A stretch of DNA of 33,991 nucleotides from NCBI GenBank assembly GCA_035511515.1, contig DATKFG010000094.1:1-33991 (forward strand), in the 5' to 3' direction. This document shows, one piece after another, positions 7,485-16,590 of the stretch. Each line of letters starts with the position of its first letter. The stretch's first letter is position 1. The translations under genes and the position numbers were made by a program. The notes beneath the pieces were generated by a model. It had not been told where the DNA came from, made no database searches, and saw only the letters and a program-made list of their open reading frames with translations. This DNA is from VBCK01 sp035511515. GTDB taxonomy: Bacteria > Pseudomonadota > Gammaproteobacteria > Burkholderiales > Burkholderiaceae_F.

Positions 7485-7847
7485 ATGTCGGATATTGTCA
7501 TCATCGAGGAAGACGCGCTCATGCGAGGACTCCTCGTGGAATGGCTGAGCGCGGAGGGATATCCGGTGCGCGCATGCGCACGGGGCGAGCCACGCGAGCC
7601 CGGTGAGGCGGCCCTGGTGATCGTCGATGTGGTGCGGCCGCGGCAGGAAGGAACGCAGAGGCTGCGCGAGGTCAGGGCCGCGCATCCGGGTGCAGCCTTG
7701 ATCGCCATATCCGGTCAATTTCGGCCGGGACTTGGCGGATACCGCGCCGCAGCCGACGCACTGGGCGTTCGGCAGATGATCGCCAAGCCCTTTTCGCGAA
7801 GCGACCTGCTGGCGGCAGTTCATCGCGTGATCGGCCCGGCGCGCTGA
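7485..7847 (+). CDS. Stand-alone response-regulator receiver protein
   Basis: A 120-residue CheY-like domain with no output domain. The acidic pocket is EED (8-10), the phospho-acceptor Asp48 (VIVDVV), the Ser/Thr switch position Ser76 (AISGQF) and the conserved Lys101 (IAKPFS). The loop after Asp48 lacks the usual MP and reads VVRPRQEG, so phosphorylation kinetics may differ. It starts at ATG 7485 with only a weak GGAT ribosome site, and its stop is 17 bases from the hybrid kinase start. It may act as a phosphate shuttle or sink between the kinase and the OmpR-type regulator. Confidence 0.85.
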   Translation: MSDIVIIEEDALMRGLLVEWLSAEGYPVRACARGEPREPGEAALVIVDVVRPRQEGTQRLREVRAAHPGAALIAISGQFRPGLGGYRAAADALGVRQMIAKPFSRSDLLAAVHRVIGPAR

Positions 7848-7864
7848 CCGCGCGCGGCCCGCCG

Positions 7865-10468
7865 ATGTCGCAGCCGTCTGGCGCTCCTTCACTGCTCGCG
7901 GATGCAACGGGCGCCGCCCGTCTGCGGTTCTGGATCGTGATCGTCGGCGTGCTGGTAGTGGCCGCGTTCGCGGCCTCGTCCGCGTACGATTCCTGGCGCT
8001 CGTACGGGCAGGTCATCTCGTCCACCAATCGCGAACTGGGCAATCTGGCCAAGACGCTGGCCGAGCAGGCCGAGGACACCCTGCAGACGTCCGACCTGCT
8101 GCTGCGCAATACGGTGGGATGGTACGAGTCCGGGCACCGGGAACCGGGGCCTGCCGCGAATGAAAAGCTGGCCGCCCGAGTGGCCGGCCTGTCGCAGGTG
8201 CGCGAGCTAAGGATCATCGACGAGCACGGGATACCCCGCTTTCAATCGCGGCCGGCGCCTGGGGATACTGCCTCCCTTTCCGATCGCGCGTATTTCATCG
8301 CTCAGCGGGACCATCCGCACCTTGGCGCCGTTCTGAGCGATCCCCTGATCACCCAAATCGAGCATCGCGCTGCCATCGTGATGTCGCGCCGCCTCGGCAA
8401 GCGGGACGGCAGCTTCGACGGCATCGTGCAGGTGAGCATCGACCTGGAGGAGTTCAAGCGGCTGTACCGGGTGATCGACCTGGGCCAGGGCAGCGCGATC
8501 AACCTGCTGCGCGAGGACGGCACGCTGGTGGTGCGCCAACCTGAGCCACCGCAGCAGCGGGCCATGGGCAGCAAATTTCCGGAGCTCGTCGCGGCGGAGT
8601 CCCCTCCGGACGGCCTCGTGGTGAACTCGGTCGATCGAAAGCCGCGCTTTGCAGGGCTGGCGCGGGTCGAGCAGTTCCCGTTGATGGTCGCGGTCACCCG
8701 CGAGAAGAGCGTCGCGTTCGAGGGCTGGCGCGCCGACGCCTACCGCGTCGCGGCGCGCACCGTGATCTTCATGCTGCTGTGGACCTCGGTGATCGGCGCG
8801 GTGGTGTACCAGCTGCGGCGCATCGAGCTGGGCGAACGGGCGCTGCGCCAGAGCGAGAGGCGCTACGCACTGGCCATGGAAGGCGCGAACGAGGGCCATT
8901 TCGATTGGGATTTCGAGCAGGGTCCCTCGTTCCTGTCGCCGCACATGAAGCTGCTGCACGGACGCAGCGCGGACGCTCCGGTGACCACCCGCGACGCATG
9001 GGTCGCGACCCTGGATATTCATCCCGACGACGAGGCCGGGATGCACGCCGCGGCGCGCGATCATCTCGAGGGACGGACCGATCATTACGAGGCCGAGTAC
9101 CGCGTTCGTCATCCCGACGGCCAATGGCACTGGCTGCAGGCGCGCGGGCGCTGCGTTCGCGATTCGTCCGGCAAGGTGCTTCGCTTCGTCGGATCGGCCA
9201 TCGACATCACCGAGCGCAAGAACGCGGAAGCCGAGAAGGAGCACCTCGAGATCCAGCTTCGACAATCGCAGAAACTGGAAGCGATGGGAACGCTCGCTGG
9301 TGGAATCGCGCACGATTTCAACAATATCCTGGGTGCGATCCTCGGCTACGGCGAGCTGGCACAGAAGGCCGCGCCCGAGGGCGGGGTCGTGCGCCGCTAT
9401 CTGGACAACGTGATGCACGCCGGCGGGCGGGCCAAGGCGCTGGTCGAACGCATTCTCGCGTTCAGCCGCAGCGGCGTTGGCGAGCGCGGCCCGATCAATG
9501 TGCAGGCCGTGATCGAGGAAACCCTCGAGCTGCTCGCCGCTTCGCTGACGCCGGGCGTACGGCTGCACAGCCGCCTGGAGGCCGGTGACGCGGCCATCGT
9601 GGGCGACGCCACCCAGCTGCATCAGGTCGCGATGAATCTTTGCACCAATGCCCTGCAGGCGATGAAGGACGGCGGCGTGCTCGAGGTGGCTCTCGAGCGC
9701 GCCGACGTGGCCCAGGCGCGCGAGCTGTCGCACGGCAATCTGGCGCCTGCAGCCTACGTTCGCCTGACGGTGAGCGACACCGGAAGCGGAATTCCGCCGC
9801 AGGTGCTCGATCGGATATTCGATCCATTTTTCACCACCAAGGGCGTCGGCGAAGGAACCGGGCTGGGCCTGTCGCTGGTGCACGGGATCGTGGCGGACCT
9901 GGGCGGCGCGATCGATGTCCGCACCACCGTCGGCGGCGGCACCACCTTCTCAATCTGGCTGCCGATTGCCGGTGAGGCGCCCGTGCCTTCGGCTGCTGTT
10001 GCCGCGGAGCTGCCGCGCGGCAATGGCCAGACGGTCATGGTCGTCGACGACGAGAAACTGCTGGTTGCGCTGGCCGAGGAAACGCTGGCCGAGCTCGGTT
10101 ATGAGCCGATCGGTTTCAGCTCCAGCGTGCAGGCACTGCGGGCCTTTCGCGAAGCGCCGCAGCGCTTCGATATCGTCGTGACCGATGAGACGATGCCGGA
10201 GCTGGTCGGCACCGACCTGGCGCGGGAGATCCGACGCCTGCGGCCCGACATCGGCATCGTGGTGATGAGCGGCTACAGCGGTGCGCAACTGGTCGAGCGT
10301 GCGCGCGCCGTCGGCGCGCGGGAAGTTCTGCGCAAGCCGCTGCAGACCAGGGACCTTGCCGAATGCCTCGGACGCATCGTGCGTTCGAGCCCGTCGCCCG
10401 CCGGATCTGACGAGCCAGTTACGGCTGAAACGCCCGCCCAGGGTTACGAAATTAACCGAAGACGCTAG
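7865..10468 (+). CDS. Hybrid sensor histidine kinase with periplasmic, PAS and receiver domains
   Basis: An 867-residue inner-membrane kinase. Order: transmembrane helix at about 21-41; a large periplasmic sensor (42-294) resembling double-CACHE ligand-binding domains of this kinase class; a second helix near 295-318; a PAS/PAC domain (about 335-460); HisKA with phospho-acceptor His483 (GGIAHDFNNILG); HATPase with the G1/F/G2 boxes near 635-680 (DTGSGIPP, FDPFFTTK, GTGLGLS); and a C-terminal receiver (723-845) with Asp774 (VVTDETMPE) and a Lys in LRKPLQ. It lies 17 bases after the lone receiver. It probably feeds the upstream OmpR-type regulator and perhaps the RND operon 65 bases downstream. 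The ligand is unknown. Confidence 0.94.
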   Translation: MSQPSGAPSLLADATGAARLRFWIVIVGVLVVAAFAASSAYDSWRSYGQVISSTNRELGNLAKTLAEQAEDTLQTSDLLLRNTVGWYESGHREPGPAANEKLAARVAGLSQVRELRIIDEHGIPRFQSRPAPGDTASLSDRAYFIAQRDHPHLGAVLSDPLITQIEHRAAIVMSRRLGKRDGSFDGIVQVSIDLEEFKRLYRVIDLGQGSAINLLREDGTLVVRQPEPPQQRAMGSKFPELVAAESPPDGLVVNSVDRKPRFAGLARVEQFPLMVAVTREKSVAFEGWRADAYRVAARTVIFMLLWTSVIGAVVYQLRRIELGERALRQSERRYALAMEGANEGHFDWDFEQGPSFLSPHMKLLHGRSADAPVTTRDAWVATLDIHPDDEAGMHAAARDHLEGRTDHYEAEYRVRHPDGQWHWLQARGRCVRDSSGKVLRFVGSAIDITERKNAEAEKEHLEIQLRQSQKLEAMGTLAGGIAHDFNNILGAILGYGELAQKAAPEGGVVRRYLDNVMHAGGRAKALVERILAFSRSGVGERGPINVQAVIEETLELLAASLTPGVRLHSRLEAGDAAIVGDATQLHQVAMNLCTNALQAMKDGGVLEVALERADVAQARELSHGNLAPAAYVRLTVSDTGSGIPPQVLDRIFDPFFTTKGVGEGTGLGLSLVHGIVADLGGAIDVRTTVGGGTTFSIWLPIAGEAPVPSAAVAAELPRGNGQTVMVVDDEKLLVALAEETLAELGYEPIGFSSSVQALRAFREAPQRFDIVVTDETMPELVGTDLAREIRRLRPDIGIVVMSGYSGAQLVERARAVGAREVLRKPLQTRDLAECLGRIVRSSPSPAGSDEPVTAETPAQGYEINRRR

Positions 10469-10533
10469 CCCGGCATCCTCTGTCCTGACACCGGCGGCAC
10501 CTGTATCGCCGGATGCAAAGGAGAGATCACGCC

Positions 10534-13500
10534 ATGCTGGCCCTTGTTCGAATCGCGCTGCGGCGCCCTTACACCTTCGTGGTGCTGGCGCTGCTGATTC
10601 TGATCGCCGGCACGCTGTCATGGCTGCGCACGCCGACCGACATCTTTCCGAACATCGACATCCCGGTGATCAGTGTCGTGTGGCAGTTCACCGGACTGCC
10701 TCCGGACGAGATGGCCGGCCGCATCATGACGCCGTTCGAGCGCGCGCTGACCACGACCGTCAACAACATCGAACACATCGAGGCCGTCTCGTATGCGGGC
10801 TTTGGCGTCGTCAAGATCTACTTCCAGCCGAACGTCGAAATCAGCACCGCCAACGCACAGGTCACCTCCGTATCGCAGACCCAGCTCAAGCTGATGCCGC
10901 CCGGCATTACGCCGCCGCTGGTCCTGAATTACAGCGCCTCCACGGTGCCGATCATCCAGCTGGCCCTTTCCGGCAAGGGGATGTCCGAGCAGCAGCTGTC
11001 GGATCTGGGCACCAACATGATCCGCACCCAGCTCGTCACGGTTGCGGGCGCTTCGTTGCCGCTGCCCTTCGGCGGCAAGACGCGCGAGGTCCAGATCGAC
11101 CTGGAGCCCGCCGCCCTGCAGGCGCGCGGCCTGTCGGGCCAGGACGTGGCGCTGGCGCTGGCGACCCAGAATCTGATCCTGCCGGCGGGCACGCAGAAGA
11201 TCGGCCGGTTCGAGTACACGATGCAGCTGAACAACTCGCCAGCACAGATCAGCGGACTGGCCGACCTGCCGATCAAGGCCGTCAACGGTGCAACGATCTA
11301 CCTGCACGACGTGGCGAACGTGCGCGATGGCTATCCGCCCCAGACCAATATCGTGCACGTCGACGGCGCGCGCTCGGTGCTGCTGACCGTGGAAAAGAGC
11401 GGCGGCGCCTCCACGCTGGCGATCATCCAGGGCATCAAGGCGAAGATGGCGCAGATCAAGGCGAGCCTGCCCGATGCACTGGTCGCTACGCCGATCGGCG
11501 ACCAGGGGGTCTTCGTGACCGGGGCGATCAGCAGCGTCGTGCGCGAAGGGGTGATCGCCGCCGCGCTGACCAGCCTGATGATCCTGCTGTTCCTGGGCAG
11601 CTGGCGCTCGACCCTGATCATCGCCACCTCGATCCCGCTTTCGATCCTGGGCTCGGTCACGACGCTGTCGTTCCTGGGCGAGACGCTGAACATCATGACC
11701 CTGGGCGGCCTGGCGCTGGCGGTCGGCATACTGGTCGACGAGGCCACCGTCACGATCGAGAACATCAACTGGCACCTGGAACAGGGCAAGGACGTCGAAC
11801 CGGCCATCCTCGACGGGGCCCAGCAGATCGTGACGCCCGCCTTCGTGTCGCTGCTGTGCATCTGCATCGTGTTCGTGCCGATGTTCTTCCTGCAGGGCGT
11901 CGCACGCTATCTGTTCGTGCCGATGGCAGAGGCGGTGGTCTTCGCGATGGTCAGCTCGTTCATCCTGTCGCGCACGCTGGTGCCGACCATGGCCAAGTAC
12001 CTGCTGCGCCGGCATGCGTCGGACACGGCCGCCGGCGGCGGGCCGCGAGCTTCCCGCAACCCGCTGGTGCGCTTTCAGCGCGGCTTCGAAGAGCGCTTCG
12101 AGCGGCTGCGCGCCTGGTATCGCGCGGTGCTGCAACTGGCGCTGCATCACCGCCGCGGCTTCGTGATCGGGTTCCTGGGCTTCGTGCTGGCCTCGTTCCT
12201 GCTCGTGCCGATGCTGGGCCGCAATTTCTTCCCCGCGGTCGATTCGGGGCAGATCCTGATGCATGCGCGCCTGCAGGTCGGAACGCGCGTGGAGGACAGT
12301 GCCAACGAGTTCGGCCGGATCGAGAACGTCATCCGCCAGGTCATCCCGCCAGCCGAGCTGGGCACGCTGGTCGACAACATCGGCATGCCCGTGAGCGGCA
12401 TCAACCTCTCCTACAACAACACCGGCACCATCGGCGAGCAGGACGGTGATATCCAGATCGCGCTCAAACCGGTTCACGGTCCGACCGCCGAATACGTGCG
12501 GCGGCTGCGGGAGCAGCTGCCCCTGCGCTTCCCGGGAGTCACGTTCTCCTTCCTGCCCGCCGACATCGTCAGCCAGATCCTGAACTTCGGCGCCCCCGCC
12601 CCGATCGATCTGCAGGTGCGCGGACCCAAGCTGCGGGCGGATTACGCCTACGCGGACGAGCTGTTGAGCCGCGTTCGCCTGGTGCCGGGGGTCGTCGATG
12701 CGCGCATCCAGGAGTCCCATACCAACCCCGGCTTCAACATCGACGTCGATCGCGCCCGCGCGCAATACGTCGGCCTGACCGAGCGCGACGTGACGAACAG
12801 CCTGCTGGTCATGCTGGCCGGCAGCAGCCAGGTGGCACCCACGTTCTGGCTGGACCCGGCCAACGGCGTGCAGTATCCGATCGTCATGCAGACCCCGCAG
12901 TACCAGGTCGATTCGCTCGGTGAACTGCAGAACCTGCCGGTCACCGCGACGGCGACCACGAGCGCCTCGTCCGTGCCGCAGGTGCTGGGAGGCCTGGCGG
13001 ACATCAGCCGCGCCAGCTCGAATGCGGTCATTTCGCAGTACGACATTGCACCGATGGTCCAGATCTTCGCAGCCACGCAGGGCCGCGACCTCGGCGCGGT
13101 GGCAGCCGACGTCAACAAGATCGTGCAGGAAACGGCCAAAGACGCGCCGAAGGGAAGCCGGGTCGCGCTGCTCGGCCAGGTGCAGACCATGAACAGTGCC
13201 TTTGCCGGACTTCTGTTCGGTCTGCTCGGTGCGATCGTGCTGATTTACCTGCTGATCGTGGTCAATTTCCAATCCTGGAGCGATCCGTTCGTGATCATCA
13301 CCGCCCTGCCGGCGGCCCTGGCGGGCATCGTATGGATGTTGTTCGCCAGTTCGACCCCGATGTCGGTGCCGGCCCTGACCGGAGCGATCATGTGCATGGG
13401 GGTTGCCACCGCCAACAGCGTGCTCGTGATCAGCTTCGCGCGCGAGCGCCTCGACGAGCTGGGCGATCCGATCGCCGCCGCGCTCGAGGCCGGCTTTGTA

Positions 13501-13743
13501 CGGTGCCGTCCCGTCCTGATGACCGCGCTCGCCATGATCATCGGCATGGCGCCGATGGCACTGGGCCTCGGCGAGGGCGGCGAGCAGAACGCGCCGCTGG
13601 GTCGCGCGGTTATCGGCGGCCTGAGTTTCGCAACCGTGGCCACTCTCATTTTCGTACCCGTCGTCTTCAGCATCGTGCACCGCAATTACAAGCGCGCTGC
13701 TGCGACGCCATCTGCTGCCATCGGAGAACCTCATGTCGCCTGA
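10534..13743 (+). CDS. RND efflux transporter, inner-membrane permease
   Basis: A 1069-residue proton-driven permease with the classic RND layout: helix 1 (about 10-30), a large periplasmic loop, helices 2-7, a second periplasmic loop and helices 8-12. The transmembrane-4 proton site reads GILVDEATVTIEN, with Asp402 and Glu403 where AcrB has two Asp. The transmembrane-10 Lys of AcrB is replaced by Ala960 (GVATANSV), while RPVLMTALAM in helix 11 is conserved. The start is ATG 10534, supported by AAGGAGAG; an upstream in-frame ATG at 10513 precedes that site and is rejected. The 3' end overlaps the adaptor start by 11 bases. Substrates (drugs, solvents or metals) cannot be told from sequence. 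Confidence 0.95.
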   Translation: MLALVRIALRRPYTFVVLALLILIAGTLSWLRTPTDIFPNIDIPVISVVWQFTGLPPDEMAGRIMTPFERALTTTVNNIEHIEAVSYAGFGVVKIYFQPNVEISTANAQVTSVSQTQLKLMPPGITPPLVLNYSASTVPIIQLALSGKGMSEQQLSDLGTNMIRTQLVTVAGASLPLPFGGKTREVQIDLEPAALQARGLSGQDVALALATQNLILPAGTQKIGRFEYTMQLNNSPAQISGLADLPIKAVNGATIYLHDVANVRDGYPPQTNIVHVDGARSVLLTVEKSGGASTLAIIQGIKAKMAQIKASLPDALVATPIGDQGVFVTGAISSVVREGVIAAALTSLMILLFLGSWRSTLIIATSIPLSILGSVTTLSFLGETLNIMTLGGLALAVGILVDEATVTIENINWHLEQGKDVEPAILDGAQQIVTPAFVSLLCICIVFVPMFFLQGVARYLFVPMAEAVVFAMVSSFILSRTLVPTMAKYLLRRHASDTAAGGGPRASRNPLVRFQRGFEERFERLRAWYRAVLQLALHHRRGFVIGFLGFVLASFLLVPMLGRNFFPAVDSGQILMHARLQVGTRVEDSANEFGRIENVIRQVIPPAELGTLVDNIGMPVSGINLSYNNTGTIGEQDGDIQIALKPVHGPTAEYVRRLREQLPLRFPGVTFSFLPADIVSQILNFGAPAPIDLQVRGPKLRADYAYADELLSRVRLVPGVVDARIQESHTNPGFNIDVDRARAQYVGLTERDVTNSLLVMLAGSSQVAPTFWLDPANGVQYPIVMQTPQYQVDSLGELQNLPVTATATTSASSVPQVLGGLADISRASSNAVISQYDIAPMVQIFAATQGRDLGAVAADVNKIVQETAKDAPKGSRVALLGQVQTMNSAFAGLLFGLLGAIVLIYLLIVVNFQSWSDPFVIITALPAALAGIVWMLFASSTPMSVPALTGAIMCMGVATANSVLVISFARERLDELGDPIAAALEAGFVRCRPVLMTALAMIIGMAPMALGLGEGGEQNAPLGRAVIGGLSFATVATLIFVPVVFSIVHRNYKRAAATPSAAIGEPHVA

Positions 13744-14947
13744 ACCGTCCGTTCGCGTCGTATCCGGCCGCGCTTTGCGCATTGCCGCCCTGGTGGCCGG
13801 CGCCATCGCCCTGGTGGTGGTGGGCAGCGGCATCGCTGCGCGCGCCGCCACCAGCAGGCACTTGCGCCAGTGGACCGGCGCCAATGCCGAGCCCGTCGTC
13901 AGCGTCACGCAGCCGCAGCCCGGTGACAGTTCTTACGCGCTGGAACTGCCTGGGCGCCTCGAGGCTTACTCGCGTGCGCCGATCTACGCACGCGTCAGCG
14001 GCTACCTGAAAGACTGGAAGGTCGATATCGGCGGTCGGGTGCGGGCCGGGCAGATGCTCGGCGAAATCGAAGCGCCCGATCTGGACCAGCAGCTGTCGCA
14101 GGCCAAGGCCGACTTGATGACCGCGCAAGCGAACGAGGCCCTCGCGAAGACGACCGCCGAGCGCTGGCAGCGGCTGCTCAAGACCGACTCGGTGTCCGTC
14201 CAGGAAGTCGACATGAAGGTGGGCGACTTCGCCGCCAAGGACGCCATCGTGAAGGCGGCCAGTGCGAACGTCGAGCGCCTCCAGGTCCTTGAGGGCTTCA
14301 AGCGAGTGGTGGCTCCGTTCGACGGCATTGTCACCGCGCGCGACACGGACGTGGGTGCACTCATCAACGCGGGCAGCGGCAAGGGACTGGAGCTGTTCGT
14401 CGTTTCCGACGTCCACACGCTGCGCCTGTACGTGAATGTCCCGCAGAACTACGTGGCCCAGGTCACGCCCGGAACGAAGGCGCAGGTGACGGTGCCTGAA
14501 CGGCCGGGCCAGACGTTCACGGCCACCGTGGAAACCACGTCGCAGTCGGTCGATCCCTCGTCGGGTGCCACGCTGGTGCAGCTCGGGGTGGACAACCAGG
14601 CAGGGCTGCTGCTGCCGGGCGCGTTCGCCAATGTGCATTTCGACCTGCCGGTGGCCGCGGCCGACCTGAGCGTGCCCGCCAGCGCGCTGATCTTCGACCA
14701 CCGCGGCGTGCGCGTCGCAACGGTCGGGCCGGACAACCGGATCGAGTTCAAGCCGATCCGCATCGCTCGCGACCTGGGCGATGTGGTCCAGATCTCCTCG
14801 GGACTGACCGCCAACGACCGCATCGTCGACAGCCCGCCGGACGGGATCGGCAAGGGCGACCAGGTCCGGATCGCCGCCGCTGCGGTGAACGGCGCTGCGG
14901 TCGCGGTTGCGTCCACCGGGTCCTCCAAGCAGGGCAAGGCGCCATGA
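13733..14947 (+). CDS. RND efflux periplasmic adaptor (membrane fusion protein)
   Basis: A 404-residue adaptor linking the permease to the outer-membrane channel. An uncleaved helix near 15-38 anchors it in the inner membrane. A barrel-sandwich/lipoyl half-motif follows (YLKDWKVDIGGRVRAGQMLGEIEAPD), then an alpha-helical hairpin about 110-185, the second lipoyl half (VVAPFDGIVTARDTDVGALI) and beta-barrel and membrane-proximal domains to the end. The ATG at 13733 overlaps the permease stop, and its own stop overlaps the next start as ATGA, so the three genes are translationally coupled. Pairing with the adjacent permease is certain from context. Confidence 0.95.
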   Translation: MSPEPSVRVVSGRALRIAALVAGAIALVVVGSGIAARAATSRHLRQWTGANAEPVVSVTQPQPGDSSYALELPGRLEAYSRAPIYARVSGYLKDWKVDIGGRVRAGQMLGEIEAPDLDQQLSQAKADLMTAQANEALAKTTAERWQRLLKTDSVSVQEVDMKVGDFAAKDAIVKAASANVERLQVLEGFKRVVAPFDGIVTARDTDVGALINAGSGKGLELFVVSDVHTLRLYVNVPQNYVAQVTPGTKAQVTVPERPGQTFTATVETTSQSVDPSSGATLVQLGVDNQAGLLLPGAFANVHFDLPVAAADLSVPASALIFDHRGVRVATVGPDNRIEFKPIRIARDLGDVVQISSGLTANDRIVDSPPDGIGKGDQVRIAAAAVNGAAVAVASTGSSKQGKAP

Positions 14948-16503
14948 ATCCGCTGTGCCGGTTGGCAACCGTCGCTGCTGCCGCGGCCATCCTGCTGGGC
15001 GGCTGCTCGACGGCGCCGAAGCTGACGATGCCGGACGTTCCGATCGCCGCCGCCTACAAGGAAGCGGGCCCCTGGACGCCCGCGCAGCCGGCCGACGGCC
15101 TGCCGCGCGGCAATTGGTGGACGATGTTCGGCGACGCCGATCTGAACGATCTGCAGACGCGCCTGCTGCAGCACAGCCCGGACCTGGCCGCGGCGCTGGC
15201 GCGCTACAACCAGGCCAAGGCTTTCAGCGATCAGCTGCGCTCGGGTCTTTTTCCGTCGCTGGTCCTGGGCGCCAACGCGCAGCGCGATCGGCAGTCGGCC
15301 ATGAGACCGCTGCGCGGACTGGTTCAGCCGAACGACTACAACTCGTTCACGGCCGGGGTCGAAATCGATTATGAGTTCGATCTGTGGGGCCGAGTTCGTA
15401 ACGAAGTCAGCGCCGGTCGAGCCCAGGCGCAGGCGTACGCGGCAGACCTGGAGTCGGCCCGCTTGAGCCTGCAGGCCCAGCTCGCCGACGACTACCTGGT
15501 GCTGCGCGGACTGGATCGCCAGGTGGCGACGCTCAATGAGACGGTCAAGGCCTACGAAAGCGCACTGGAACTGACACAAACGCGCCACGACGGCGGCATC
15601 GCCTCGGGCCTCGATGTGGCACGCGCGCAGACCCAGCTCGGCACTTCCCGCTCGCTGGCGGCGCAAACGCTTGCCCTGCGCGCGGTGGCCGAACACGGGA
15701 TCGCCGCCCTGATCGGCGAGTCGGCTTCCGAATTCTCGCTCCCGCCGAAACTGGCGCCGATCGAGCTGCCGCAGGTGCCGGTGGGTGTGCCGGCAACCCT
15801 GGTGCAGCGCCGCCCCGATATCGCCGCGGCCCAGCGACGCATCGTCGCAAGCAATGCCAGCGTCGGGGTTGCGCGGGCCGCGTTCTTTCCCGATGTGACG
15901 CTCAGCGCAACGGCGGGCTTTCAATCGACCACAGCCGGCAACTGGCTCAACGCGCCGAACATGTTCTGGTCGATCGGGCCGTCGCTGCTGTTCACCCTGT
16001 TCGACGCCGGCAAGCGCGAAGCCCAGGTCGCCCAGGCCGAGGCTGCACTCGACGAATCCGGAAGTCTGTACCGCGGCATCGTGCTGACCGCGTTTCAGCA
16101 GGTCGAGGACAGCCTGTCGCTGGTACACAACTATCGCGACGCGGCGGTCGAGGAGCATTCGGCCGTGACGGCGGCCGAGCGTTCGCTGGACTTCGCGCTG
16201 ACCCGCTACCGCGAGGGCGAGGTGAGTTATCTCGAGGTGGTCACATCGCAAACGATCACGCTGCAGACCCAGCTGGACTCCCTCAATCTGGACACGCGGG
16301 AGCTGCGCGCCAGCGTGCAGTTGATTCGCGCGCTCGGCGGCGGTTGGACCGAGGCAGACAGTCAAGTCTCGTCAGCGAACGCGGTGTCGCCGGGCAGCCA
16401 GCACGACGCTCGCGACCAGAACGGCGATACAGCCGAGAAACAGGATGGCGCCAATGACCAGCGGCGGCACGACCTGGTGGCCCTTCAGCACAGCGGCCAA
16501 TGA
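14944..16503 (+). CDS. RND efflux outer-membrane lipoprotein (NodT type)
   Basis: A 519-residue TolC-like outer-membrane factor. The lipobox LLGGC places the lipidated Cys at residue 21, as in the NodT/OprM branch. Two outer-membrane-efflux repeats follow, with NWWTMFGD near 58, EIDYEFDLWGRVR near 140, LVQRRPDIAAAQ near 287 and a second repeat to about 465, where members usually end soon after ALGGGW. Here the frame continues about 50 more residues in a polar Gln/Asp/Ser-rich tail to TAG 16501-16503, overlapping 132 bases of the convergent gene. The tail looks non-conserved and probably results from loss of an earlier stop. ATGA overlap couples it to the adaptor. Confidence 0.93.
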   Translation: MNPLCRLATVAAAAAILLGGCSTAPKLTMPDVPIAAAYKEAGPWTPAQPADGLPRGNWWTMFGDADLNDLQTRLLQHSPDLAAALARYNQAKAFSDQLRSGLFPSLVLGANAQRDRQSAMRPLRGLVQPNDYNSFTAGVEIDYEFDLWGRVRNEVSAGRAQAQAYAADLESARLSLQAQLADDYLVLRGLDRQVATLNETVKAYESALELTQTRHDGGIASGLDVARAQTQLGTSRSLAAQTLALRAVAEHGIAALIGESASEFSLPPKLAPIELPQVPVGVPATLVQRRPDIAAAQRRIVASNASVGVARAAFFPDVTLSATAGFQSTTAGNWLNAPNMFWSIGPSLLFTLFDAGKREAQVAQAEAALDESGSLYRGIVLTAFQQVEDSLSLVHNYRDAAVEEHSAVTAAERSLDFALTRYREGEVSYLEVVTSQTITLQTQLDSLNLDTRELRASVQLIRALGGGWTEADSQVSSANAVSPGSQHDARDQNGDTAEKQDGANDQRRHDLVALQHSGQ

Positions 16504-16590
16504 CACGATGACCAGGATTGCCGCTGTCGACCAGGCATCGCCGATGAACATCTTGTACAACGTGCCAACGACCTCGCGCAGGATGTTCAT
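16372..16590 (-). CDS. Small two-helix membrane protein, unknown
   Basis: A 72-residue protein with two hydrophobic segments, about 20-35 (WSTAAILVIVSLAAVL) and 42-65 (PLVIGAILFLGCIAVLVASVV), and a basic C-terminus (AARRHRVR). I do not recognise the family. Its start overlaps the stop of the larger membrane protein as ATGA (16587-16590), so the two form a coupled pair and perhaps a complex. Its last 132 bases lie opposite the tail of the outer-membrane efflux gene. Confidence 0.7.
   Translation of the reverse strand: MNILREVVGTLYKMFIGDAWSTAAILVIVSLAAVLKGHQVVPPLVIGAILFLGCIAVLVASVVLAARRHRVR

Noticed and set aside
7436..7550. Short plus-strand frame with a CAGGAG site before the lone receiver
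   Set aside because: Runs out of frame into the receiver gene and encodes Ser/Arg-rich sequence; could be a leader peptide but there is no positive evidence.
8207..9883. 558-codon minus-strand frame opposite the hybrid kinase
   Set aside because: The kinase motifs on the plus strand are continuous and complete; the antisense frame shows no domain.
10618..13908. 1096-codon open frame on the minus strand opposite the RND permease
   Set aside because: Product is His/Arg/Gln/Asp-rich low-complexity sequence with no family features; it mirrors the codon bias of the GC-rich permease gene.
14449..16365. 638-codon minus-strand frame across the adaptor and outer-membrane factor
   Set aside because: Shadow of two secure genes; no signal peptide or motif, composition typical of antisense GC-rich frames.
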